From: Chlorops oryzae
Lineage: Eukaryota > Arthropoda > Insecta > Diptera > Chloropidae
Assembly: GCA_020466095.1 (NCBI GenBank)
Contig: CM035808.1
Location: forward strand, 24,972,796-25,036,795
Reading direction: 5' to 3'
DNA: 64,000 nucleotides
Shown: in pieces, positions 1 to 13,867 of the stretch
How the letters are laid out: each line of letters begins with the position of its first letter
Numbering within the stretch: position 1 is the stretch's first letter
Notes under the pieces: generated by a model
Seen by the model: the letters and a program-made list of their open reading frames with translations, nothing else
Told to the model about the DNA's origin: nothing
Database searches by the model: none
Translations under genes and position numbers: made by a program

Positions 1-2090
1 GCCTTAAAAAACCCCCTTGTTCGGAGTTGGCATTTGATTGTAAGTGCCATTTTTCGGTCGAAAAAAATATCCTAGCAACATCATATTTCGATGTAAAATG
101 TTGGCTACAATGCCTGGACATATTGGGGGTGTATAGTCTTTGAATTAAATTAATTATTAATTAAAAATTTTGCTAAATGCGGTACAGAGCTTCTCAATCT
201 TTTTTCTATAATAATCAATTTAAAGGATATTGTCGCCGTCCATTGACAAAGCTCGCCACCTTGATGGTACTTAAAATTTATTCGAAATATGGTTTGAGAG
301 CACTGTCAGCAGTTAGTTCTGCCGTTTGGTAAGAATCTATTATTAAAATACCAGTTGCCAAATAATGAAATTTTTGAAACAGCTTTAATTTGTTGCTTTT
401 CCTACAGATTTCGAAATCACATTAACACCCAAAATTTCAGTATCGCGCAGAACAAAAGGTCACTTTTGTGACTACTTTCGATTTATTCTACAATGTGGCT
501 CAATTTGCTATTCCATTCATTTCCGAGTAATTAAAACCAAGACAATAATTAAACCATAGGATCAGAATTGTGAATATACCTACCTTATTGAGGATTAAAT
601 TCTCCATGGAACCTTGTTCATCTTCTCCATTCACCTCTGAGTGAAGGTGTTAAAGTACCAAAGCTCTGCCGGCCTTGGTTCCCTCATGATATAGCCGATT
701 CCTTCAAAGAGTTGCTTCAATTTACGAAAGAACTGTAGGAGTAAACACTCAAAACGACTGAGAATGACGACAATGACAGTTCTAATGATTGCTTCGTGAT
801 GCTCGAGTTCATTTATCGCCATCATTATCAAAGCCAAGAAAATCAAGAATCAGCGTAGTGATAAGCAGCGAGAGTCCTAAGAAAGAATTTTTTCTGTTAT
901 TATTATTTTTTTTTTTTTTTAGTATCATGAGGATAATGTAATAAGCTTTTGCTCTTTCATATTTTGATCCCGAGAATTCCAAGAACAAAAATTTGATTTG
1001 CTTTTATTTAAAAAAAAGAACATATCATTTTGTGTCCTTTTGTGCTCAATGGAACTTGCTTGGGATCCTTTAATTAAAGAATCTCTAAGAATTCCTTATT
1101 AGCAGTCATTGCGAAATTAGAGCACTCCTCCAGGGATATGCTTTTCCTAATGTACATTTCATTAGATCCAATTTCACTCGAATTCGCCACGTTGCTATAT
1201 TATGTTTTTAGTTTTTTCCTCAACGTTTTTCCTTCGTGCAAAATTATTTACATAATAGGAAAGGACACAAAAATCTAACAAACAAAAAATAATAATGTTT
1301 TTATGAAATCAAATTTTTCATGTAGAAAATTTGTTTTTTCGAGAAATGGTGGAGAAAGTTTTCCAAACATTTTTCATTCAACTTGTTACACAAACCGTGT
1401 CTTTTCAGCTTCCTTCTTTAGATTTGAAGTAATTGAATTAGGAAAATGCTAGAAATTTGCATAATGCCAATATTATTGGTTTGAATTTCACTCAATTCAG
1501 CTGTTGAGTCTCTTGAACGGAAAAGCTTTACTTAAGATTTCTGAAGATTTTCCTCAAGAACACTTTAGCGCGAGAGCACGTTTTATTTTGTTTTTTTTTT
1601 TTTTTCTTTTCTTCTTTTTGTGCTTATAATTTTATTAAAAGCAACTCGTGTTGGCGAAGAAACTCTTATCGATTTTAATAAAATAATTTTTTTTTTCCTT
1701 TATAAATCTTTTGACTTTATGGAATTCGTTTTTACGCCGCGATTGAGAAGATAAGAATTGGATGTTAAAATTCAGTTGCCAGAAAAGGCCGCAGCTGGAC
1801 AGGATTTTCGTACCTGTTAAATCTTGATCACTTGAAGCATGAAAACAATTGAAAAAGCTTTTCCACTAAGCCGTCTCTTGAGGCTTAAATCAATGTAGAG
1901 TTACGGACCTATTCCAATTCCTTTCACGAAGAACATCCACTTTATCATCACTAAAAATCCACAGCGAGGTGAATTCTTAACTCAAAAGTAAAAAAAATAC
2001 CCCTAAATCCAATTAAAGCATAGAATGATTCAATGCCTAAGAAATGACCAGGCTTATCTTGTCAAGGTTTCCTTTTTCTAAAGCCTTTTG
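1..2090. other. AT-rich non-coding DNA, no feature recognised
   Basis: No gene, RNA or clear mobile element is visible. Homopolymer T and A runs and short open frames are present, but none has family resemblance or splice context. It could be intergenic or part of a long intron. Confidence 0.6.
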
Positions 2091-2106
2091 CTCTCTCTCT
2101 CTCTCC

Positions 2107-2152
<46 letters not shown>

Positions 2153-2153
2153 G
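2091..2153. repeat. (CT)n microsatellite
   Basis: A nearly pure CT dinucleotide tract of about 60 bp with a few interruptions (CCC, TTT, TAT). It is seen directly. Similar but shorter CT or GA tracts lie near 5729 and 21608. Confidence 0.95.
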
Positions 2154-5100
2154 AGCAAAGTCATTTACTCCTAACTATGAAGATGACAGTCTGCTTTCGA
2201 CATTTTCGGCTCAAAAGATTAAATCGATTCACAGAAACGACACTAGGACGTCGTTATTGGCTAAAGCGTGTCTTTGGATCCAATCGAATCACTTTTCTTT
2301 GAAAGCATTTCAAAATATTATTCGTCCAAGGAAATCAGAAGGAGGAAAGCATAGGGAAATGCAATACTTTTGGGTCGTTGATAGAAAAGAAAAACCGAAA
2401 ATCGGCCGGCTCTGGAGAGGAAAATCCATCACCTTTTGACAGTTAAAGAATTTTTGAAACCTTTTCAATTCAGTCGAATTTGATTCGAGATAAGATGCTA
2501 GTCTTTTTCAAGTGTAATTCTATTTCAACGCAACATTCCAGACATTTCCTTTTCAATTCAAAGGTAAATGCGTGACAGACCTAAATGTGACACCAACATT
2601 AAGATACCATAAATGGGAAATTCAATTCAAATATATGTGAATGAAGAGGGAAGAAAACATTTTCTGTTTAAAGAGATAAGAGGCGCGATTCGATGGTAAA
2701 GGTAAGAGAAATAAGATTTAATTAATTTTTCAACTCAATTCATAGTTTGCCGTAGTTATGTGAATTCGCAATTCTGTTAATATTTGTCTTAAGTTACTTT
2801 TTCAATACAGTTATCCGTTTCAATTCATAAGTTTCCTTCACGATTTCTCCATCTCTTAATTAAGCTAAGAACAATACAAACAACTTTTCAACCTTCTCCT
2901 TCTTCCGACGCCGCCAAAGAAAAGGATTACACGAACATTAATTCCACGGAGTACACGGGAAGAGATGTAATTGAAATTAGTGCCGTCTGGATCGCAATGC
3001 AACATGGCCAATTAAAGTGAGGCAACATCAGCAAGAACCATACCAAGGCTACTGTGTAAAGGAAAAATAATATCTTTGATTTAATGAATGAGTTTTCTTC
3101 AAAAAAAAAAAAAATAATAAAATAAATAAATAAATAAAAAAAAATAAGAGAAAATTATAAAAGTTTCCCCTTTTTGTATTTTTTGCTTTGCTTTCATTTC
3201 TAAAACATTAAAGTTTTGATAAGAAACTCGTTCATTTCGGTCTCAAAGGAGCTTGGGAAATCTTTGCAATAGAATAGAACTCCCCAGCATCCTATATTTC
3301 CGCTCCAAGCTCCAATTGTTTGGCCATTTTTGCAACTTTTATTGCTTCAGTCCATCACTAGACGCTCCTTTTCGCAACGCGTGCGTGCGTGTGTGTCTGT
3401 GGGTAGACTTGTATATGTGTGTGTGGCGGTGCTGTGGACTAAGGCCTGACTGCGTGGCTGTGGCTCTGTGTGTCTGTTGTGCAGGTTTGTCTATGCGAGG
3501 CTGTCTACAATAGTTACGGAGTTACGGAGTGGAGCCAGAGCAATTACAATCTTTTGTGTGCCTGTAAATTGTTATTACAGTCGAAATTATATTGCTGTGG
3601 TCAAAACTTCATTGTGTTCACGTTCACGATTCCGGTTACGGAAGTATTCGCAATCAAAATGGCGAATATTGCGTTGCTTTCATTGGCTTTGACTTCAAAA
3701 ATAAGGAATTTTCAAATTTTAATAACTTTCTAGGCTTCCGTTCTAAAACATTCGACAGGCGTTGTTAATTGAAAGCTTTTTCAACGTTTTATTACAAATT
3801 CGTTTGGTTTTTTCTTCTTTCTTTAAATTTCTTTGTGTTCACTTCAAATTAAAGCTTATTTAATCAATTTGCATAAACGTTGATAGCAACAGACGGCCAA
3901 TGTCAATCGATCCGATGCTCTCTTTGATGTTTTTCAATAAATTCAACAATGATTTTTACTTGAATTTCGATAAAATTGCCTCAGATTTCAATCATCACAT
4001 TAAAAGCCGCAAATTACACGTAATTGTTTACAAGCAAAGAGCACTTTGAGAAGAGTTCTTTAGTGCTTTCGACTAGCCACATGAATTAATTAATAATTTC
4101 AAACCCACATTATCACTACTTTCCGCTCAATGCATGAGTAAAGTGAAAATACTTTAATTTTTTCCGGCTGTGCTTCACACTTCATTGAACTTTAATATTG
4201 GTTTTCTTTCATTCTTACTTTCGAAATCTCCTTTTAAAGGTGGTCTGTAGAATGCTGAAAATTTCTAGAAATTAGTTCAAACAATTCCCAATGTTTTTCA
4301 GAGCACGTTTGAACACGTCAATTATCAAAGTGACACTTTCGAATTGGGGCATCAACTCAGTGATTAATACTCTCAACGCTTGAGTTCAATTAAATTTTTG
4401 AGCTACAAAAAGGAATTAGGTCACCGATTAATCACGTATCCATTTAAGTTTCAAGAATGCCATTTGTCAACGTTTAAGGAGCATTTAATTTTAGGTGAGA
4501 AAATTAAGAGGGAATTAATTTATTGAAATTGAAATTCAATTGTATTTGAAGTCATTTTTGAACAGATTTTCCTTTAGTTACTGAGAATACACTGCGAGGA
4601 GATCTCAATTAGATCAAATAGTGCCAGGACTCCCCCTTCTCAATGTGCCAGCCAATGAATTCAAATATCTTTTGAAATATTGTGCTCTCATTAAAAACTA
4701 ACCCTTTCCTGATGAAACGACCTTCGGAGAAAACTCCTAATGGTCGATTGGAAACCAATTGTTGCATTTGTTTATTTGGGGTTAAGGAAAAGTGAAATAA
4801 AAATATGCGCCTTTCGTCGATCTCCTTTCAAATGCATTTCATTTAGACCATTCATTGATACCGACTAGTCCAATTGATTGTCATAGATAAATTATTTAAA
4901 ATTTCGACGAATTGTCCTCCGAAGAATTCAGTTGAACTCACAATTGACCTCGTCATTATTTCGGCAGGTTTCTAATTTAAACTACTCAAAAAAGTCATTG
5001 AAAAGAACTCGAGAACATTGTAGAGCTCATCGATTTTTAAAGCCATGAAAGCTATTGATAAAAGAAAAAAAAAAACAACTTAAGAACAACGAATTCTGTG

Positions 5101-5728
5101 CTCCGAGACACTTTCAAATAAGGAAGTTCAAATGAGCTTGCCAAAACCGAAATCTAATCGACTTCAGTTGACAAATTTTCCAAGATTCAAAAACGTCGGA
5201 GTTAGTTCATTTTTCATATATAAAAACGCACGCTTTCAAACAAACCACAGCAATTTTTTCAACGAATCATGATAAAAGCTACAATTTTCTTTTCCTATCT
5301 TTTCTTTTTTTTTTTTTTTGTTTTTTGCTGTTTTTGCTCCCCCTTGGCCAAAACGAATCTTGTTGCTGTCAAGTTCACTGTCATGAAATAATTCAACTGT
5401 AAACAAAAAGTGAAAAGGACAACTTGCATTGAAGACCAATTTTGTAGGAAACGATCGATTTTTTTTTTAAATTTAAAATGAAATGAAATAAAAGAAACCA
5501 GCTTCGAGAGGAAGCGACTATTCCGGAAGAGCGTGAGTTGACTGCATTATACATATTTACGTGGCACATCTAGTAAAATTCACATGGAAACCGTCAACAT
5601 TCCAAACAAGTTGCCAAATTAAATTTTTAAAACGCCGCGAGCAATGCTCAGTCATTTGGCTCTTCTCCGCAAACAAATATTTCGACTGGAGTTTCTACAA
5701 GTACCGAAAGAGCAATGGATGTACATTC
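2154..5728. other. Non-coding DNA with a GT-rich low-complexity patch
   Basis: No supported gene. Around 3379-3490 the + strand is rich in GTGT and TGTG words and gives overlapping short open frames. These have skewed composition and no recognisable motif, so I treat them as low-complexity artefacts. Confidence 0.6.
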
Positions 5729-5761
5729 AGAGAGAGAGAGAGAGTGAGAGAGAGAGAGAGC
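5729..5761. repeat. (AG)n microsatellite
   Basis: A short AG dinucleotide tract with one interruption, seen directly. Open frames crossing it on both strands encode Arg/Glu or Ser/Leu runs and are not credible genes. Confidence 0.9.
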
Positions 5762-8700
5762 GAGGGAGGAAGGGAGATGGAGCCAGATAGTATAATGTCG
5801 TTACAAAGTAGGTATATAAATGTTTTCTGCTTCATTAAACAAGATTTCAATTTAAAATTTCTGCAAGTTTCCATCCACAAAGCCAATCATTGAAGAATTT
5901 GGAGTTTTGTTGAAGCATTTTGTGTCGTCCTCGCTGAAGCTAAAGTGAAGGAAATAATCGAAACTAAAGCTACTCAATTTCTAGTTCGATTGACTTAGAA
6001 TGGAATCTTCTGATTCTATTTACAAGGAGCTGAAATGACTTTCTCCTTCTAGCATTAGAGGGTTTCAATGAAGAAGAGTTGAAAAGGAATTGCATCATTG
6101 GAAACTTGAACTTGAGGGGTCCAATCTTGGATATTGCAGGTTAATCAAAACGGAAAGAAAGATGTTCGAAATAAAGAGCTATAGTAGGAAAAAAACTTCA
6201 AGTGCTTTGAGGATAGAGACCATGAAAATCTACCGGGATCGCTGTTCCCGTGAATAGCTCACGATTGTCATGCTTAAAGGCGAAGTAAAATAATTTTTTT
6301 TTCTTTCAGTTTCACCTGATTAAATTTTCGTTTGTCTTTGATAAATTGCATCTGCGGAAATAATTTCTTTGCCTAATGAGACTGGCTGCCGTCGTGTGTC
6401 CTTAACTTGTTCAAACGTTTCGAAGCGAACGATTCATTAGAGCATAAACGTGGGGTTTTCTCGGATGAAAGGGAACGCCTCTGTTAATGAATCAGCTACA
6501 TTTATGCAGAGAAGCTGGTTACTCCGCTTTGAGGTAAGCCTCTGAAAAGATTTATTTTATTTACATTAGACTTAAATTTTCCAGCTGTTCAAAAAGCCTT
6601 TAATAGAGCGGCCAAAAATGCCTTAAACTAAGCTAAAGATTTCAAGAGAATTTCGTTTTCTTAACATTCTTTTGGACTTATGTATTTCGAGGCGATCCCG
6701 TGCTATGATTCAAAATTAAACATATTTCTCCTTCTACCTTATTTAAAGCAAAAAATCTTCCCCATCGCCGCAGCGCTGATTTGAAATATCGTAAAAACTA
6801 AACTTCATAATGTAAATAAATAAAACTTTAAGTCTGTTGAGTTTATTTATTCCCCTGCAAGTTGGCGAATAGCAAAACAGTTTTATGCGGTTTATTTTTC
6901 TAACATTTCCCCTAAGAGGATAAAGTTTGCCACAGTTACCCGATGTACTTTAATTAAAATGTTGACGAGGGATAAAAATAGAATCCGCTTTGCCATGTGC
7001 TCGCGTAATAAAACTCAAAGGAATTCCTTAAAGTGTTAAAAGTTCACATCAAAATGGCTTTGCAGGCCAAGCACTCAGTAAATTGTTTGAAACTATTGCT
7101 GATATTTTACTCGCTCTTAGAGGGCTCTTGACTTTATCGTTCTGCCTTCAGAAGGCGATGCAACATATTTTAATTTTTTCCTTTTTGAAATGCAGTAATT
7201 TTAATCCTCGGCAGGCTTAAATAAATGGACGAGTGGATAGAATGAGGGGAGAATTTATTACACATTTTTAAAGAAAACTTTCATTTGAGCTGCAACCGAA
7301 CGGCATCAATGAAACGAGACTATTTAAATCCTTTTTCTTTTGAGAAATCTATCAACACACATGTGTATGTATGTACATTTTCACTAAATAAGTGATCAAG
7401 ATTCAACATGTACTGCACTCATTTTATGACCGTGTTGATGAAGTATTTTACTCCAAAATGGAGAGAGAGAGTGAGAAAAAAAGCGATTACAAGGATTCTT
7501 TTTATCCTGAAATTCATCAAGCAAATTAGTTCATTTCCGCTTCAAGTGAATTCAGATAGTCTTGCAAGCCAGTTCTCATGTCCTCATTTATAATTCTTAT
7601 TACAGTTAGGGCTAAATTGATTGCGGCTGGCCACAATATAATTCATTTAGCTGAACATAAAAGTCGCATGCGAGAGTGTTGGAATGTTTGTATGTTCGCA
7701 TGTTGGCAGACAGAAAGCGCATTGCCCTAAGTCAAACGTAAATTAAAACGAAATGTCTAGAAGGAAGTCTTTGGCATGGAAGGAATTTCATATGGGAAGT
7801 CACAATTTCCTAGCTACGAGTATTTTACAGTCTTGTTTTGAGTGTCCTTTATGGGATGTTTGCTTGTCAAGAAATTCATTAAATTTCATATGAACATATT
7901 TCTGGACATTTCGACGAACAGCAACGGCAGGAAGCGTTCGAAAGCAAACTAAATTTTAAATTACCAATTTTGTTTTTAAAGATACCTGATGAACTTCTGT
8001 ATAGGAATATTAATGTATGCTGTTTGCATAAGAAGTTTCTCTATTTACATGTTTTTATTCACTATAAATTTGGTCTTTATCGGCAGAAAGTTAAGGATGT
8101 TTCGGAAAAAAAGTATTTGCAGTTGGCATGCCTTCTCTAGGTCTTGATTAGATTTTTTTCGCAAGAATGCACGGAATTTCACCTTGAAGAGAAATCATTG
8201 CTGAAAATAACTCATTTTCAGATAATCTCGATTTACTAAGCAGTTCTCTATTGTTCCATATCTATAGGATTTTCTTCGCACAGTCAGTTGCACAGTCAGT
8301 CTTATTACCTTCCTCTGTGTATAATTGCAAATAAGTAATACGAAATGTTCAAATAATGGACATTTCTTGGCTCAGACGATTTACTTTTGACCTTTTAAAG
8401 AGCTTACCAGAATGAAAAATTTATTGATTTTTAAAAACTCGTCGTCCTTAAGAGACCAATTCTGAATTTCATATCGATAAGAGGAAAGAAGAATCTTCAA
8501 TTTTTTTAAACAGAATTATGAAAAGCAATTCGCAAACGACTGCTCACTGTTTGAAAATAATATAAATAATATCTTCATTTGAATAAATTGTGTTTCCAAG
8601 AGAGATAGAAGCCGTCTTAATAGCAATAAATGTCACAGTCGGAAGGCCATTCTACCATTTCGCAAATGTAAATTGCTGTCAGGATATTCATAAAATCTTC

Positions 8701-9330
8701 ATAAGCACTAATGATATATGAAACTGATTCCAGGGACGCCGATTTTTTGTTCTCCTTCACTCTTTATTATAATTTTCCGGCAATATATTCTTATAGTTTG
8801 AAGGCTAAAAATGAAAATTGACACGAAATGATATTTTGATTTTCTCTCTTTTTTGCAAACTTCAATATTTGATTGGAATTTCCGAAATTGTTCTTTTAAT
8901 CGATTTTAGTAATTTAAATCGTAAATTGGAGAATATATCGAAATCAATAAAATTCGATATTAACGAAGAATGTTAAAACTCATTATTTGATTTATTTAAA
9001 ATAAAAAAGTAACTCGTGCCGATGGTGATTAGATTTCTATAAATCTGATATCCAAATTGTGGAAATACGAGACGGAAAGATTGACTGAAAGATTGTTATC
9101 TTTTCATCAATTTCGGACTAAGACTATGAAAGGACATCATGAAGAAATCGAACGACATTCGAAGATTTTAATTGAATTACTGAAAGATGGATATCAAGGG
9201 ACTGTCTTCATGCCATTTATAGTGACATAATTAGAGTTTTGAAAATGAAAAGAGCAAAAATTGATATTTGATTTCGATAATAATTTGTACGTAGATAATC
9301 TAATCCGGCTCGTTCATCATAGTACTTATA
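5762..9330. other. Non-coding DNA, no feature recognised
   Basis: AT-rich sequence with no supported coding region. A short tandem CACAGTCAGT-type repeat occurs near 8279-8300. Nothing else stands out before the foldback element that follows. Confidence 0.55.
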
Positions 9331-10443
9331 CAGGGTGTTTCGCATAAGGATGTATATCCGAAAGGAGGTGATAGGGGTGCTCAACATCGACCAAAAATCG
9401 TATGGGAGAGGGGGGTGGAAAATGCTCCCCTAAGGAGTTAGAGGGCCTTAAAGTTTTTAGGCAGTAAGTCGAGAAAAAAAATTCTCCCACGATAACGGTT
9501 CATCGTAGAAAAAAAACTGTTAAGCGGTTTGAAAGTTAATTCTATGCGCTTTTAGGCAAAATTAAATTCATGGTAAGAATTTAAGCCAATGATGGTTAAT
9601 TAAGCGGTCAAAGTCAAAAATTCTGAAAAAAATTCTATTTTTTTTACTTTGAGAGCCATTTTGGTATGAAAAAGGTCCTATTAACACATACTTTTCTAAT
9701 TTTTTTCAAAATCCTCGATTAATTTACTTCAAATCTGTGGTACATTTGTCATACCTTATTAGCGGTTTAACCTCAGGAAAAATAGGATTTATAAACAAAC
9801 TTGAACTTTTTTAAAAATCAATTTAAATAATCTCAACAAAAAATTACCAATTTTTCCAGTTAAAGTTCGTATAATGTTAAACCAAAATTTGTCTTAAATA
9901 AGAAATTGCTGGCTGGCCATTGTAAGCCAAAGATTGCTCTTTTAAGAATTTCATCACATAAAAAAAGTTCAAGTTTGTTTATAAATCCTATTTTTCCTGA
10001 GGTTAAACCGCTAATAAGGTATGACAAATGTACCACAGATTTGAAGTAAATTAATCGAGGATTTTGAAAAAAATTAGAAAAGTATGTGTTAATAGGACCT
10101 TTTTCATACCAAAATGGCTCTCAAAGTAAAAAAAAATAGAATTTTTTTCAGAATTTTTGACTTTGACCGCTTAATTAACCATCATTGGCTTAAATTCTTA
10201 CCATGAATTTATTTTTGCCTAAAAGCCCATAGAATTGGCTTTCAAACCGCTTAACATTTTTTTTTCTACGATGAACCGTTATCGTGGGAGAATTTTTTTT
10301 CTCGACTTACTGCCTAAAAACTTTAAGGCCCTCTAACTCCTTAGGGGAGCATTTTCCACCCCCCTCTCCCATACGATTTTTGGTCGATATTGAGCACCCC
10401 TATCACCTCCTTTCGGATATACATCCTTATGCGAAACACCCTG
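9331..10443. mobile_element. Long-armed foldback (inverted-repeat) element
   Basis: Two near-perfect inverted arms of about 482 bp (9331-9812 and 9961-10443) flank a 148-bp spacer. Both outer ends read CAGGGTGTTTCGCATAAGG inward. The flanks match as TATA on both sides (9327-9330 and 10444-10447), which fits a TA or TATA target duplication. The arms differ at only scattered bases, for example CAACATC against CAATATC near the ends. There is no credible coding sequence; open frames inside the arms are by-products. It is probably a non-autonomous DNA transposon, and I cannot assign the family. A roughly 35-bp piece related to its arm recurs near 27391. Confidence 0.85.
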
Positions 10444-10882
10444 TATATAAACAGATATAAATGTAGCAAAGGAGGTTCCTTTCGGCAATTTGAATTCCTT
10501 ATTGAATAAATAACTGAGCATTTACTTTCTGACATTTTAATTTATCTACGGAGAAGCATGATGGAACGTGCTGTTCGCCTTCGATGGCAACCGTTGCCCT
10601 GGCAGAACAACAGGTTATTATATACCTAAAGTATTTCTTTAATCGTTATTGACAATTTATGGTGCAATGGATATATAAACGCGAAGGTACGTACGTAGAA
10701 CTCTTTCGATGAGTATCGATATCGACATGCAAGGAATTAAGTAAAAGGGGATTAAACTTTTCGGTTACTTCTTCTTATGCTTTCAAAATGTTACAAATGT
10801 TTGCTTCAACAAAAATACCATTGTGTGATTCATTTTTGAAAGGCTTTAAGTTTACGTACTTCAGCAATACTCCAATGCCAAT

Positions 10883-11217
10883 TTTTTTAATTTTTTTTTT
10901 TGCGGCGAAGGGGTCAAAAACCCTTTCGGACTGTCAGCATCCGTGATTGCTGGGTGTGTGGTGATTCCACTAAAAAACATGCCCCTCTCTTCTAGTTGGG
11001 ATTCCTACCCTGGAAACGCTGTGGGATTACTTCGGGGTAGGGCCCAAAATTCGTCAAAAAATGACGCTCCCTAACAATTAATCTGCGGCCGGGTCCCGCT
11101 TCATACATTTATTTACCAGTCTGCATGATTCGACTGGGGCAATCGGCTAGCACCGCGGCTCAGAAAAGGCGGGGCCGTCAAGCCCGTGACCCGTGCCATG
11201 GGGCCTCCTGCCTCATG
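10883..11217 (-). mobile_element. Short poly-A retroposon (SINE or truncated LINE end), copy A
   Basis: Read on the minus strand, a GC-richer block runs from GGAGGCCCCATGGCACGG to a 3' poly-A following GCCGC. It is bounded by imperfect direct repeats of CTCCAATGCCAAT (10870-10882 on one side, diverged at 11219 on the other). In copy B the repeat on the opposite side is the better preserved one (14693 onward). A poly-A tail with 13-bp flanking repeats indicates target-primed reverse transcription. I do not recognise the family. Confidence 0.65.
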
Positions 11218-12190
11218 CTCCAAAGCCAATATAATGCCAATATATTATGTGATGAATTATAATTCGAAAAAATCCGAAATTTTTCTCTTCTTCAAATTAA
11301 CTCAATAACAGTAATTAGTTATATAAAAAATAAGGAGCATAATTAAGTCTCCTCAAGAGCTTTTTGATTGAAATAAATTTAAGAAAATATATACATTTAT
11401 ATTTTATGAGTAGATCATAACATACAAGCACGCACTTACTTATGAAGGCATGTATATGCCGGCAAAGTGTTTGCCAAATTATAATTTATATATCATGAGG
11501 AAAGATTGCGTGACTGAAATCAGTTATTAACGTAAAAATAATACCTTATTGCGGCACAGTTGGTCGCCTCAAGTCTACCTTGGTGTAAAGCTAAAACAAA
11601 ACAAAAACTTACAGAAAAAAAATCGGTGTTTGTTCTTGGTGTCATTTTTATTTCGCTCCTTCCTCCTGTTTATTTGTTTTATTTTTCATGTTTGATAGAA
11701 ATTTATGAACGCCTTCTTTTCAGGTATATTACATAAAGACATTATACATATACCAAGCCTCGACTTTGCGGAAATTGAGAGTCCATTCAACTGGATTAAT
11801 GATTTTGCTTTAGCGTGAGAAGGAAATACACATTCATACGTATGTAGATTTATCAATATAATACGTATATATAGATACCATATACATACATATATGGATG
11901 TGTGTTGGAAGATTGTCTTTGTAAATCTGAAATCGGCTAGCTCATTTTAGATTTTCATGTTAAGATGAAGATGGCACTTTATAATATAAATCGTGGTCAT
12001 ATGAAGTACCATTTTCTAATATTTCTCGTAACAGGAATTTCGTTGAGTAGTCTATAAAAAGAAGTCCTCTTATATGAAGCAGTCAATTTTTACTTGGTAG
12101 TAGAATCTCGTACCTCTCTTTATACTCTTTATTTAAATAAGGCTACATTAGGTATGTACTATTCAAAATTGTAAAATATCACTATCTATA

Positions 12191-12423
12191 AACCCAATTC
12201 TAAATAAATATTCCCCGGGAGCTTTTTCCCTACAAATTTTTACCCGCTGAAACAGGAAGTATTCCAAGCGTCAATAAAAAGGATAATGTGTTGGTATTTG
12301 CTTAAAAATTTTCGAAATTTTTGCTCCTTTTATTTTCCCTTCCCAATGTGTTCAGAATATGGGGAAATTTTTTTTTTCAAATCCGCAGGAAAAAAAATCC
12401 CCGGGAATATTTAGAATCGGGCT
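12191..12423. mobile_element. CCCGGG-type MITE, copy A
   Basis: Inverted ends: AACCCAATTCTAAATA with CCCCGGGA on the left, and TCCCCGGGAATATTTAGA with ATCGGGCT on the right. Related elements occur at 16954-17184 and 31870-32084, and a cousin at 27439-27656. It has no coding capacity. No convincing target duplication was found. Confidence 0.7.
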
Positions 12424-12865
12424 GTATCTATGACTTTTTATTTTTCGTCGGATCAAAAAATTGTTTAGCATAGTTTAAGGCTGAGAACACCTGGGATCAA
12501 ACAAAACGAAACTGAAACAAACGGTATTCAAAATCAACAGTTTTTAATGCCCTATGGGAGCGAATACACCAGAGTGAGTAGTAAAAACGAAACGGTTTTT
12601 GCGTCCGTGGACAACTAGTTCCAAAAGCTCTGTCAGATTTTCAACCAAAGCATACACAGAGAAAAAATCAACTAGAAAATTGGTTAATGCAAAACACAAA
12701 TATTTTTAAATTTAACAAATTTTCTTAATGGCAAAAATAAAGATTTTCCTTTTGAGTCAACCATATTTCAGGTTGAATTGACATGATAATTTTCAAAAAT
12801 GGATTTAAATTTCAATTGTTGGACTATCCACGGACATAATTGAAATGACAAGATAATTATTAAAA

Positions 12866-13867
12866 AAAAAAAGTTGGCAGTTATGGAACTGCCGTTGGAA
12901 GTGAAAACATAGAATGTGTATTGAAGTTTGAAATGCATAATATTTGATTTAAAATTATTAAAATCAATCTGGATTTTTACATTTAATGAGACTCAGAGAA
13001 ACAATTATAGGCATGTTATATGTAAAGTATTTTATTATTTTATTATTGAAATATATTGCTGGCTGCACAAAGTTTTAACAATTAATTACACTGCTCAACA
13101 CTAAATTTTCCTTTGACTTGAAACCAACTTTTTTTTTTGTCGTATTTGTTTCGCTGAAGCAAAATATATGCTTTAAGTTTGAAAGTTAGCTCGCGTTTTT
13201 TAAATATTCGCTAAGAAAGGTTTTGCGTTTTTTTGTCAATATTTTTTAGTCGTAGTTTTATCGTTCGAACCGTTTCAAAAAAATTTAATTCATATAAAAG
13301 AAGAGTAAATATAACAGCATATCCCTCATACATATGGATGAAATCGGTTCAACAGCTTAGGAGCTATAGGGCGATAAAGGCAAAAATTTTAAGAAATTTT
13401 TAACAACTTTGTACAAAAACTTGATTTCAAGCCCATATAATTTCCGAAGAAGATTCGGTATTCAGGTTTAGGCTATCTTAAGTAAATGAGTGAATTTCTA
13501 AGAGCATTTCAAGACCCAGAAAAAGAAAATGCGATGAGTTGTTCATATTGGAATTGGGTTTTTAGAAAAAATGAGACGAGTTTTTTTCGCCAGAAAATAT
13601 TTTATATATTTTAGATTCATTTGATTTTTCATCGTCGTCTCTATCATTATCCGAGGACACCGGAGATACAATATGTACAATACAATAATTTGCATGCCCA
13701 GTGACAATACTAAGAATCACAACGTCGAGCTTTCGTTTTCTATTAGTACCCAGCGGCCAAAGTGCTGCTTACAGAAGCGATGAACCGTCCCAGCGGCCAA
13801 CAATGCCTACCGCCTACAACCGCCTACCACATGTTCAATTTCGGTGCTATGATTCGATGTGTACATA
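12866..13867. other. Spacer between the duplicated segments, no gene seen
   Basis: AT-rich DNA unique to the interval between the two copies. No credible coding sequence is present. A short in-frame stretch near 13762 runs into the poly-C tract and is rejected as a gene. Confidence 0.6.

Larger units (their letters stand above)
10782..12865. repeat. Composite duplicated segment, copy A
   Basis: This ~2.1-kb stretch is nearly identical, in the same orientation, to 14259-17625 once the mariner in copy B is removed. Both copies start at TTCAAAATGTTACAAATG and end at AAGATAATTATTAAAA. Copy A contains a poly-A retroposon (10883-11217, minus strand) and a MITE (12191-12423), both also present in copy B, so they predate the duplication. 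Copy A keeps the uninterrupted target site near 11890 where copy B carries the mariner. No gene is seen in it. Confidence 0.9.

Noticed and set aside
3253..3733. Cys/Val-rich overlapping frames of 74-87 codons
   Set aside because: They fall in a GT-rich low-complexity patch and have no motif or splice context.
5561..5893. 110-codon frame
   Set aside because: The middle is an (AG)n microsatellite and the start is not ATG; no homology is apparent.
9355..9380. GAAAGGAGGTGATAGG, which looks like a Shine-Dalgarno/16S anti-SD complement
   Set aside because: It is part of the inverted arms of the foldback element and occurs in a clearly eukaryotic context; no bacterial gene follows.
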